Shown piece by piece: positions 36,567 through 43,077 of a stretch of DNA of 43,077 bases. The position numbers and the translations under genes were made by a program. The DNA comes from Cyanobacteriota bacterium (GTDB lineage: Bacteria > Cyanobacteriota > Cyanobacteriia > PCC-6307 > Cyanobiaceae), in assembly GCA_026389335.1 (NCBI GenBank), contig JAPLIB010000098.1, positions 1-43,077 on the forward strand, given 5' to 3'. Below the pieces are notes generated by a model that was given only the letters and a program-made list of their open reading frames with translations, was not told where the DNA came from and made no database searches. Each line of letters starts with the position of its first letter. Positions within the stretch are counted from its first letter, which is position 1.

Positions 36567-38314
36567 GGCTGCAACCGGGCCCAGCGGCTGCGCTTGAAGG
36601 CGCAGTCGGCGGCAGCCTCCGGATCGATCTGCAGAACCCAGCGCTTCGTGCGGGGCGGAGCGAGGCGCAGGCTCAGCGTTTCCACCCGCTGGCGGCGGGC
36701 GATCAGCAGCTGCAGCAGCGGTGGTTCCGGGGTGCCCAGTCGGATGTGGGCCGTCAGGCCCTCCACACTGCTGAGACGTTGGCCGTCGATGGCGAGCAGC
36801 TCATCCCCCACTTCCAGCCCCGCCTGCTGGGCCGGCCCATGGCGCTCCACCCGCCGCAGTCGCAGGCAGCCGCCGACGATCTCCAGCTGCAGGCCGGTGA
36901 ACCAGGTTTCGGCAGGTTCAGCCACCAGGCACAAACCGAGATCGGCCAGATAGGCAGCAAGGGGGGGATCCTCGGTGCTTTCCAGCCAGAACGGCAACAG
37001 GGTGGCCAGATCGGGCGCATGGCCGGCAAACGCCTCAATCAGATCCTGCTCGCCATAGCCGCGACCCTGGCGGCCCAACGTCTGCCAGAGCTGCTGCAGG
37101 ACGGCACCCAGCCAGGAGCCATGGCGCCGCAGATGCAGATCAAGCACGAGCGCCAGCACGGCACCTTTGAGGTAATAGCTGATCTGGTTATCGCCGGAAT
37201 GGGCATCCTGGCGATAGAGCTTCACCCAGGCCTCTTCGCTGCTCTGGCGCAGGCTCTGAACCCGGCGGCCCGGCGTCAGCAGGTAACGGCTGAGATCGCT
37301 GCCGAGATCCTCCAGCAACTCAGCTTCGCTACCCAGGCCGGCCGCCAGCGGCAGGAACTGATCCACATAACTGGTGATCCCTTCGGCAAACCAGAGCGTC
37401 GGCACGATGCTGACCCTGTCGTAGTCGATGGGCGTCAGCTGGGCGGGCCGCAGCCGCCGCACGTTCCATTGATGCAGGTATTCATGGGCCACCAGTTGCA
37501 ACAGCTTGCGCCGCCCCTCCGGCTGAGCCAGGGCTTGGCGGCCATAGAGCAGCACGGTGCTGTCGTGATGTTCGAGGCCGCCGTAGCCCTGATCGATCAG
37601 ATGCAGGATGAACAGGTAGGAGGAGGCCGCCGGCGCCGGTTCGCCCAGCAACCGGCAACACTGCAGGCAGACAGCGGCCACATCGGCCAGCCAGCGCTGG
37701 TCCTGCGCTGGCAGATCGTCGCCCCAGCTGACCCAGCGATGGGGCACGCCGGCGACGGCGAAGTCGTGGCAGGGATGGGGGCCGGCCTCCACCGGCGAAT
37801 CGATCAGCTGGTCGTAGTCGCGGGCGAGCCAGCCGCCCGTGGTCGTTGCCGGCAGGGGCACGAACGGCTGCCAGCCGGCGGGCAGGAGCAGCGTGAGCCG
37901 GTGCGGCGACCAGCGTTCGCCCTGAACCTGCAACACCACCGCCGCCAGGGCCAGAAAGCCATGGGCGCTGTTGAGATGGCAGGTGCGCACCGTGAGCTCG
38001 GTGGCCAGGATTGCGTAGCTGATCGTGATCGGCTCGCCCTGGGCTGGGGCTGCAGCCGCCTCGTCACCACCACCACCGGCAACGGCACCCAGCACCCGCC
38101 ACTGGGCCGCCGCCAGCCGCTCCAGCGCCAGCGGCCGGCTGCCCTGGCACACCTGCAGCCGCTCCAGCTGGCGCACGTAGTCGCGGATCAGATAGGAGCC
38201 TGGGGTCCAGGCCGGCAAATCCAGCTGGAACGGCCCCTGGCGGGGCTCCAGGGTGATCCGCACCTCCACCAGCTGGCTGCTGGGGGCGGAGAGATCGAGT
38301 TGAACCTCAGGCAC
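36563..38314 (-). CDS. M61 family peptidase with C-terminal PDZ domain
   Basis: A metallopeptidase of the glycyl aminopeptidase family (M61). The N-terminal beta domain runs from VQLDLSAPSSQLVEVRITLE to about residue 175; the catalytic domain has the zinc motif HEYLHQWNVRRL with the third ligand region WFAEGITSYVDQFL; a PDZ-like domain follows near the C terminus (RRVERHGPAQQAGLEVGDEL). The GTG at 38314 gives 583 aa; the longer frame to 38536 runs inside the DUF1257 gene. It overlaps DUF1257 by 8 bases at its start and the amidase by 4 bases at its end. No signal peptide is visible, so it is probably cytoplasmic. Confidence 0.9.
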   Translation of the reverse strand: MPEVQLDLSAPSSQLVEVRITLEPRQGPFQLDLPAWTPGSYLIRDYVRQLERLQVCQGSRPLALERLAAAQWRVLGAVAGGGGDEAAAAPAQGEPITISYAILATELTVRTCHLNSAHGFLALAAVVLQVQGERWSPHRLTLLLPAGWQPFVPLPATTTGGWLARDYDQLIDSPVEAGPHPCHDFAVAGVPHRWVSWGDDLPAQDQRWLADVAAVCLQCCRLLGEPAPAASSYLFILHLIDQGYGGLEHHDSTVLLYGRQALAQPEGRRKLLQLVAHEYLHQWNVRRLRPAQLTPIDYDRVSIVPTLWFAEGITSYVDQFLPLAAGLGSEAELLEDLGSDLSRYLLTPGRRVQSLRQSSEEAWVKLYRQDAHSGDNQISYYLKGAVLALVLDLHLRRHGSWLGAVLQQLWQTLGRQGRGYGEQDLIEAFAGHAPDLATLLPFWLESTEDPPLAAYLADLGLCLVAEPAETWFTGLQLEIVGGCLRLRRVERHGPAQQAGLEVGDELLAIDGQRLSSVEGLTAHIRLGTPEPPLLQLLIARRQRVETLSLRLAPPRTKRWVLQIDPEAAADCAFKRSRWARLQP

Positions 38315-38642
38315 CGAATTCGAGCCGGGCGTTGTGGTGGACCCCATCGCGCAGGGCGGCGCAGGCTGCATAGGTGCGGGTGAGCTGGCCCAGGAACGGC
38401 TGCAGATCGCGGCGGCGGCTGAGGCGCTGCAGGTCTCCCACCAGGGCCAAACAGCCGTCGGGACGGCGACTCCAGCCCATGCTGATGCCATCCTCCAGTT
38501 GGATGGCCACCAGGACCGGATGGGATTCCGCCGCAAACCCTTGAATCACGCCGTCGCGCTCGGGACTCAGGCCGAGGGCGCGCAGGCTGTCACAGAGACA
38601 GTCAACATCCCGCAGAACGGTTGGCAAGATGGAGAGATGGGA
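38307..38642 (-). CDS. DUF1257 (Ycf35-like) protein, 111 aa
   Basis: Small protein of the Ycf35/DUF1257 family, found in cyanobacteria and plastids of red algae; role unknown. It begins SHLSILPTVLRDVDCLCDSL, followed by the core VIQGFAAESHPVLVAIQLED, GWSRRPDGCLALVGDLQRL and LGQLTRTYAACAALRDGVHH. I favour the TTG at 38642 because the family typically starts MSHxS; a GTG at 38660 would overlap the divergent purN start at 38653. The two opposite start codons are only 10 bases apart. Confidence 0.82.
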   Translation of the reverse strand, partial: SHLSILPTVLRDVDCLCDSLRALGLSPERDGVIQGFAAESHPVLVAIQLEDGISMGWSRRPDGCLALVGDLQRLSRRRDLQPFLGQLTRTYAACAALRDGVHHNARLEFGA

Positions 38643-38652
38643 CAAGGCTTCA

Positions 38653-39306
38653 ATGCCCACTGACGCAGACCCTAGCGATCCAGCCCCGTCCGTCCAGTGG
38701 CCGTTGTCACAGCCGTGGCCGCAGCATCCAGCTCAGCGCTTGGCGGTGCTGGCCTCCGGCCAGGGCAGCAACTTCGAGGCCCTGGTCGCCGCCTGCCGCA
38801 GCCAGCACCTGAACGCCCAGGTGGTGCTGCTGGTGGTGAACAACCCCGGCTGTGGCGCTGAACAGCGGGCGGCACGGCTAGGTATTCCCTGCCAACGGAT
38901 CAACCATCGCGACCATCCGAACCGCGCCAGCCTTGACAGCGCCTTGATCAGCGCCTGCCAGCAGGCCCAGGTGGATCTGGTGGTGATGGCGGGCTGGATG
39001 CGCATCGTCACCCCGCTGTTGGTGGAGGCCTACCCGGATCGGCTGCTCAACATCCACCCCTCGCTGCTGCCGAGCTTTCGCGGCCTCGATGCGGTGGGCC
39101 AGGCCCTGGCGGCCGGGGTGCAACTTACGGGCTGCACAGCCCATCTGGTGCGGCCAGAGGTGGATGCGGGGCCGGTGCTGGTGCAGGCCGCCGTGGCCGT
39201 GCTCGCAGGCGACGACCACCGCAGCCTCAGCGCCCGGATCCAGCGCCAGGAGCACCGCATCCTGCCGCTGGCGGTGGCCCTGGCGGCGGCCCGACTGGCT
39301 GGCTGA
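38653..39306 (+). CDS. purN: Phosphoribosylglycinamide formyltransferase
   Basis: Transfers a formyl group from 10-formyl-THF to GAR in purine synthesis. Seen: the phosphate loop LAVLASGQGSNFEALVAACR, the active-site block VDLVVMAGWMRIVTPLLVEA followed by DRLLNIHPSLLPSFRGLDAV with the Asn-His-Ser signature, and GCTAHLVRPEVDAGPVLVQA with the catalytic aspartate. The 217-aa length includes about 30 extra N-terminal residues rich in proline. The ATG at 38653 lies 10 bases from the opposite DUF1257 start, so its promoter must lie within that gene. Confidence 0.93.
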   Translation: MPTDADPSDPAPSVQWPLSQPWPQHPAQRLAVLASGQGSNFEALVAACRSQHLNAQVVLLVVNNPGCGAEQRAARLGIPCQRINHRDHPNRASLDSALISACQQAQVDLVVMAGWMRIVTPLLVEAYPDRLLNIHPSLLPSFRGLDAVGQALAAGVQLTGCTAHLVRPEVDAGPVLVQAAVAVLAGDDHRSLSARIQRQEHRILPLAVALAAARLAG

Positions 39307-39328
39307 GCAGACGTCCCGCTGCCGCTGC

Positions 39329-40396
39329 TCAGGGATAGAACGGGGCCAGGGGCAGGCCGGTGCTGGCCTCGAGACCGGCCATCAGATTGAGGCACTGCAC
39401 GCCCTGGCCGGCCTGACCCTTGACCAGGTTATCGATGGCACTCATCACGATCAGCTGGCCGGTGCGCTTGTCCACCTGCACCGACAGCAGGGCCCGGTTC
39501 GTCTGGCGCACCCATTTGGTGGAGGGATAGGTGCCAACCGGCAACACCGCCACACAGGCGCTGTGGTGATAGGCGGCGCCGAGCAGCACCGTGCAGTCCT
39601 CGGCGGTGAGCCCCGGATCGCGTAGCCGGGCGTAGACCGTGGCCAGCAGGCCCCGCACCATCGGCATCAGGTGGGGCGTAAATTGAAGCTGGATACAATG
39701 GCCAGCCACCTGGCCGGCCAGCTGCTCGATTTCGCTGGTGTGGCGATGGCCCACCACCCCGTAAGGAGCCACGGCTTCGGCCGCTTCCGCCAGCAGCAGA
39801 TTTTCTTTGGCGGCGCGACCGCCACCGGAAGTGCCGGTTTTGGCATCAATGACGATGCCCCGCGTTTCAATCAGCCCCTGCTTGAGGAAGGGCAGCAGGG
39901 CCAGCAGGCTGGCGGTGGGGAAACAGCCCGGCGCCGCCACCAGCCGGGCGGCGGCGATGCGCTCCGGCGACTCCCACTCCACCAGGCCGTAAACAGCCTC
40001 ATTACACAGGGCGCTGTCACTGCGGGGGAACTGGCGGGCTTCGGCTCCATAAACCTCCTGCCACTGACTCAGGGAGCTGTAGCGGTAATCGGCGGAGAGA
40101 TCCACCACCCGCACGCCCCGCTGCAGCAACTGGGGCACCAGCTGGGAGGCGAGGCCATTGGGCAGGCTCAGTACCGCCAGATCGGCCGCTGCCGCAATCG
40201 CGTCGGGGTCGGGAGTGTTGACCACCAGGTCCGTGGGCAGCGGCAGGAAGGGCACCAGCTCACTCCAGCGCTTGCCGCTGCTGCGTTCGCCCCCCAGGAA
40301 GGTGATCTCCAACTCGGGGTGACCCAGCAGCAACCTCAGGGTTTGCAGGCCTCCATACCCACTGGCACCGATCACGGCGACGCGTTTGCCTGACAT
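39329..40396 (-). CDS. argC: N-acetyl-gamma-glutamyl-phosphate reductase
   Basis: Third step of arginine synthesis, NADPH-dependent reduction of the acyl phosphate. The N terminus has the Rossmann motif [19 protein letters not shown], the catalytic cysteine is Cys158 in [20 protein letters not shown], and further blocks are [20 protein letters not shown] and the C-terminal [17 protein letters not shown]. Length of 355 aa is typical. It is divergent from ribBA with 23 bases between starts and convergent with purN with 22 bases between stops. Confidence 0.96.
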   Translation of the reverse strand: MSGKRVAVIGASGYGGLQTLRLLLGHPELEITFLGGERSSGKRWSELVPFLPLPTDLVVNTPDPDAIAAAADLAVLSLPNGLASQLVPQLLQRGVRVVDLSADYRYSSLSQWQEVYGAEARQFPRSDSALCNEAVYGLVEWESPERIAAARLVAAPGCFPTASLLALLPFLKQGLIETRGIVIDAKTGTSGGGRAAKENLLLAEAAEAVAPYGVVGHRHTSEIEQLAGQVAGHCIQLQFTPHLMPMVRGLLATVYARLRDPGLTAEDCTVLLGAAYHHSACVAVLPVGTYPSTKWVRQTNRALLSVQVDKRTGQLIVMSAIDNLVKGQAGQGVQCLNLMAGLEASTGLPLAPFYP

Positions 40397-40419
40397 GCTG
40401 GTGCGAAAGGAGCGCCGGG

Positions 40420-42207
40420 ATGGCGGGGACGGCTGATCGTACCGGGCCCCATCACGAGTCCGGCGGCTCCGGTCCTGACGCCCCGCAGCGTTCCTCCCAG
40501 CCCTTGAACGTCCGAACCGACATCAGCATCGCCGCCCCGTTCGGCACCGCTCCAGCCGGTGGCGCCCCAGAGCCCCAGCCTGGTTTTCAATTTGATGCCA
40601 TCGCCGACGGCCTGGCGGCGATCCGCAATGGCGAATCGATCGTGGTGGTGGATGACGAGAACCGGGAAAACGAAGGTGATCTGATCTGTGCGGCCCAGTT
40701 CGCCACCCCCCAGCAGATCAATTTCATGGCCACCGAGGCGCGGGGGCTGATCTGCCTGGCGATGGAGGGTGAACGGCTCGATGCCCTTGATCTGCCGCTG
40801 ATGGTGGATCGCAACACCGACAGCAACCAGACCGCCTTCACCGTCAGCGTCGATGCCGGGCCGGAAAGCGGCGTCGGCACCGGCATCTCGGCTGACGACC
40901 GGGCCCGCACAATTCAGGTGGCGATCCATCCGGAGACCCGGCCTCGTGATCTGCGCCGCCCCGGCCACATCTTTCCGCTGCGGGCCCGCGAAGGCGGGGT
41001 GTTGAAGCGGGCCGGCCACACCGAAGCGGCGATCGACCTGGCCCGCCTCTCTGGCCTGTATCCGGCCGGAGTGATCTGCGAGATCCAGAACGCCGACGGC
41101 TCGATGGCCCGTCTGCCCCAGCTGGTGGACTACGCCCGCCGCCATGGTCTGCGACTGATCTCGATCGCCGATCTGATCCGCTATCGGCTCGACACCGAAC
41201 GCTTCGTGCGGCGCCAGGCGGAAGCGACCATGCCCAGCGCCTTCGGCTCCTTCCGGGCGATCGGCTATCGCAACGAACTCGATGGCAGCGAGCATGTGGC
41301 GATCGTCAAGGGCCAGCCTGAGCGGGCCAGCGGGCCGGTGCTGGTGAGGGTGCATTCGGAATGTCTCACCGGCGATGCCTTCGGCTCCCTGCGCTGCGAC
41401 TGCCGGCCCCAGCTGGAGGCAGCCCTCTGCATGATCGAGCAGGCCGGCGAAGGCGTCGTCGTCTACCTGCGTCAGGAAGGCCGGGGCATCGGCCTGATCA
41501 ACAAACTCAAGGCCTACGCCCTGCAGGATGGCGGCCTGGACACCGTCGAGGCCAATGAACGGCTCGGTTTTGCCGCCGACCTGCGCAACTACGGCGTCGG
41601 CGCCCAGATCCTCAGCGATCTGGGGGTACAGCGGCTGCGGCTGATCACCAACAACCCCCGCAAAATTGCCGGCCTGGGTGGCTATGGGCTCCAGGTTGAA
41701 GACCGGGTGCCGCTGGTGATGGATCCCGGCCAGCACAACGCGGCCTATCTGAATGTCAAGCGCACCAAGCTCGGCCATCTGCTGGATGTCGAAGCCCATG
41801 GGCCGACGGCGGTGTTGGCCTGGCGGGGCCTGGCGGATCCCGACCAGCGCGCCGCCGCTTTCGCGAGCCTGCAGCACTGGGCCGAGCAACACGATCTGCT
41901 GCTCGCCTTGGAGCCGGATCCACGTTTGCTGGCCCTGCTGGATCAACCGGAGCTGGCGCTGCTGCTGGGTTCAGCCCAGGGTCAACAACTCACAGCTGAG
42001 CAGCTGGCCGCCGGCGTCCAACATCTGGCCAACCAGCCCTACACCGAGGCCGTGTCCCTGCTGTTGGCGCCGGATCGGCGTCGGGTGGCCCATCCCAGCG
42101 CCAATCTGGAGGCGGACATCCGTCCGCTCGCCGATCTGATGCTGTCTCCCGATCGCTCCTGCCCCAGGCTGGCGGCCCAGAGTGGGGCGTTCATCGTCTG
42201 GCGCTGA
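40420..42207 (+). CDS. ribBA: Bifunctional DHBP synthase / GTP cyclohydrolase II
   Basis: Makes both precursors of riboflavin: 3,4-dihydroxy-2-butanone 4-phosphate and the GTP-derived pyrimidine. The N-terminal RibB domain (about residues 50-265) shows [20 protein letters not shown], the THxx-type block [17 protein letters not shown], and [20 protein letters not shown]. The RibA domain (about 270-480) has the zinc cysteines in [18 protein letters not shown] and the catalytic [20 protein letters not shown]. About 50 Gly/Pro/Ala-rich residues precede RibB and a roughly 120-residue helical tail follows RibA. Starts downstream of 40420 are possible. Confidence 0.95.
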   Translation: MAGTADRTGPHHESGGSGPDAPQRSSQPLNVRTDISIAAPFGTAPAGGAPEPQPGFQFDAIADGLAAIRNGESIVVVDDENRENEGDLICAAQFATPQQINFMATEARGLICLAMEGERLDALDLPLMVDRNTDSNQTAFTVSVDAGPESGVGTGISADDRARTIQVAIHPETRPRDLRRPGHIFPLRAREGGVLKRAGHTEAAIDLARLSGLYPAGVICEIQNADGSMARLPQLVDYARRHGLRLISIADLIRYRLDTERFVRRQAEATMPSAFGSFRAIGYRNELDGSEHVAIVKGQPERASGPVLVRVHSECLTGDAFGSLRCDCRPQLEAALCMIEQAGEGVVVYLRQEGRGIGLINKLKAYALQDGGLDTVEANERLGFAADLRNYGVGAQILSDLGVQRLRLITNNPRKIAGLGGYGLQVEDRVPLVMDPGQHNAAYLNVKRTKLGHLLDVEAHGPTAVLAWRGLADPDQRAAAFASLQHWAEQHDLLLALEPDPRLLALLDQPELALLLGSAQGQQLTAEQLAAGVQHLANQPYTEAVSLLLAPDRRRVAHPSANLEADIRPLADLMLSPDRSCPRLAAQSGAFIVWR

Positions 42208-42394
42208 TGCTGCCTTAGGAGTTTGCAGAAAAACCAGCCCACGGGCGAGTTTTCCACAGCCAGGAGCTGATTTCCGGCTCAAAAAGACGAATCGGCGCCG
42301 ATCCGGTCCTCAAGCAGCCTGATTTCGGCATCGTTGGCCTGTCTTGATGGCTTTGGTTGTGCCCTTTTGGGCACACCTCTGGGCAACTGGTTGT
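42208..42394. other. 187-bp gap with hairpin, probably the end of the decayed IS
   Basis: Holds a segment GAGTTTGCAGAAAAACC at 42220-42236 that resembles the terminal region of IS5-type elements, and a perfect hairpin TGTGCCC (42358-42364) / GGGCACA (42369-42375) with loop TTTT. No reading frame of note. It lies between ribBA and the transposase remnant, so the IS boundary is probably within it; the exact end is not determined. Confidence 0.4.
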
Positions 42395-42418
42395 TCATGC
42401 TGCCTCCAGCACGGGCGA

Positions 42419-42441
42419 CTCCTGCGGAGCAGGCTGCGCCA
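42419..42441 (+). repeat. Small dispersed repeat copy A
   Basis: A 23-base unit beginning ACTCCTGCGGAG, matching 20 of 23 bases with the copy at 42541-42563 in the same orientation. The CTCC-GGAG core is a near-palindrome. It resembles the small dispersed palindromic repeats that litter many cyanobacterial genomes. Confidence 0.55.
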
Positions 42442-42540
42442 AGAGCAGGTTGCCCAGGCGGATCAGGTTGTCGGCGATCACAGTTATTGTCGGCGCCGAG
42501 CGTCTTTTGATGGGCACCGGCGAGGTCTGCTGCCAGCTCC

Positions 42541-42563
42541 TACTCCTGCGGAGAAGACTGCGT
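42541..42563 (+). repeat. Small dispersed repeat copy B
   Basis: Second copy of the 23-base unit (ACTCCTGCGGAG followed by AAGACTGCGTC), three mismatches from copy A at 42419-42441. It lies where the transposase has lost its central part. Confidence 0.55.
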
Positions 42564-42921
42564 CTACGGGATCGGTGCTGGAGCGATGGGTGCCCGGTGT
42601 CAACTACGTAGGCGGCGCCTATCTAATCGTCGCCGAACAGATGGGTCTCGTTGCTGAGCTTGATGCCGCGAAAGTCGCCCTTGGCTCGTTTCTTCCCTTC
42701 CTTGGGGGCACCGAATCCTTCGCCAGGGCCTGTTGGCGGAGGCGGAGGATCTTTCTCCTGGCCATCGATCCGCTTCAGGGAGGCATGGGAGGCCCAGGCC
42801 TGTAGCAACGTGCCGTCCACGGAGAAGTGTTCATCACTGAGTAGCGGTTTGACCGCCGGAGCAGCCAGCAGCTGCTCCAGAAACAGCCCCATCACGTCGT
42901 CATTGAGGAGCCGATCACGGT

Positions 42922-42956
42922 GCAGTGGCTCCGCCGCGATCGGCCTACGGCCGATG
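42922..42956. repeat. 35-bp palindromic insertion in the transposase
   Basis: Contains the perfect palindrome ATCGGCC-TAC-GGCCGAT. Removing exactly these 35 bases rejoins the transposase frame from FTL to NRDRLL, as expected for the family, so it is best read as an insertion. Its source and mobility are unknown. Confidence 0.6.
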
Positions 42957-43077
42957 TAAGGGTGAAGGTGGTCGGGTGTCAGATCGCATCGTCGGGGCTC
43001 AAGCCCACGAACCAGCGGAACAACAGGTTGTAGTGGAGCTGCTCCAGCAGCAGCCTCTGGGAGCGGATCCCGTAGAA

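Larger units (their letters stand above)
42395..43077 (-). pseudogene. IS5-type transposase, decayed and internally deleted
   Basis: Reading leftward from the window edge, the N-terminal region of an IS5/IS1182-like transposase is recognisable: SQRLLLEQLHYNLLFRWFVG, SPDDAI, then a TGA stop (42979-42981) where the family has Trp. After HPTTFTL a 35-nt insertion shifts the frame, and the original frame resumes with RDRLLNDDVMGLFLEQLLAA, then SDEHFSVDGTLLQAWASHAS. After IKLSNETHLFGD the conserved central catalytic part is missing, and only the C-terminal TVIADNLIRLGNLL is left near 42440-42480. At least three lesions make it inactive. It continues past the window end. Confidence 0.85.

Noticed and set aside
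36746..38383. 545-aa plus-strand open frame across the M61 peptidase
   Set aside because: Antisense to clear M61 motifs (HEYLH, PDZ); Gln/His/Gly-rich with no recognisable domain.
40372..41946. 524-aa minus-strand open frame across ribBA
   Set aside because: Antisense to conserved RibB and RibA motifs; no protein character of its own.

Overview
This 43 kb window is high-GC, gene-dense chromosomal DNA from a cyanobacterium, most likely a picocyanobacterium of the Synechococcus/Cyanobium type. The evidence is the combination of a short cyanobacterial Hfq beside dapF, a Ycf35-like DUF1257 protein, a DUF1995 (LPA3-like) protein, HemJ, CobN, a group 3 sigma factor, several HIP1 octamers (GCGATCGC), and very short intergenic gaps with many overlapping or touching genes. 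No tRNA or rRNA gene was recognised.

Layout. 1-4.8 kb: a small protein convergent with a SigF-like sigma factor, then a leftward series of Ap4A phosphorylase, SpoIID-like protein, PhzF-like protein and GpsA. 4.8-6.9 kb: an SDR, a DUF2237 protein and two small unknown proteins. 6.9-15.7 kb: a methionine/cobalamin block with metH and ilvE (touching, leftward) and divergent cobN. 15.7-20.5 kb: a leftward string of flavin reductase, uvrC, a small exported protein, hemJ, a PHP phosphoesterase and an unknown protein. 20.6-22.0 kb: coaD and a DivIVA-like coiled-coil protein. 22.0-24.4 kb: an accessory island with one orphan gene whose core is strikingly AT-rich, flanked by non-coding DNA with inverted repeats. 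24.4-29.9 kb: a leftward series of dapF (with an unusual Cys-rich tail), cysteine desulfurase, DUF1995, DUF4330 and a PBP4-type carboxypeptidase. 29.9-42.2 kb: hfq, leuS, pgi, a transglycosylase-like protein, an N-acetylmuramoyl amidase, an M61 peptidase, DUF1257, purN, argC and ribBA. 42.2 kb to the end: a decayed IS5-type transposase carrying small inserted palindromic repeats.

How the genes fit together. Most are core metabolism: methionine and branched-chain amino acids, B12, riboflavin, purine, CoA, haem, lysine/peptidoglycan precursor, arginine and tRNA charging. Peptidoglycan-related functions recur (DapF, PBP4, amidase, SpoIID-like, transglycosylase-like). CobN (cobalt insertion into the corrin ring) sits next to the B12-dependent methionine synthase. 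The most unusual objects are the orphan membrane protein at 22.2-24.0 kb, the DapF fusion to a four-cysteine domain, the out-of-frame overlap of the phzF-like and spoIID-like genes, and the transposase broken by a 35-nt palindromic insertion. Many otherwise conserved enzymes here carry extra Ala/Pro/Ser-rich linkers.
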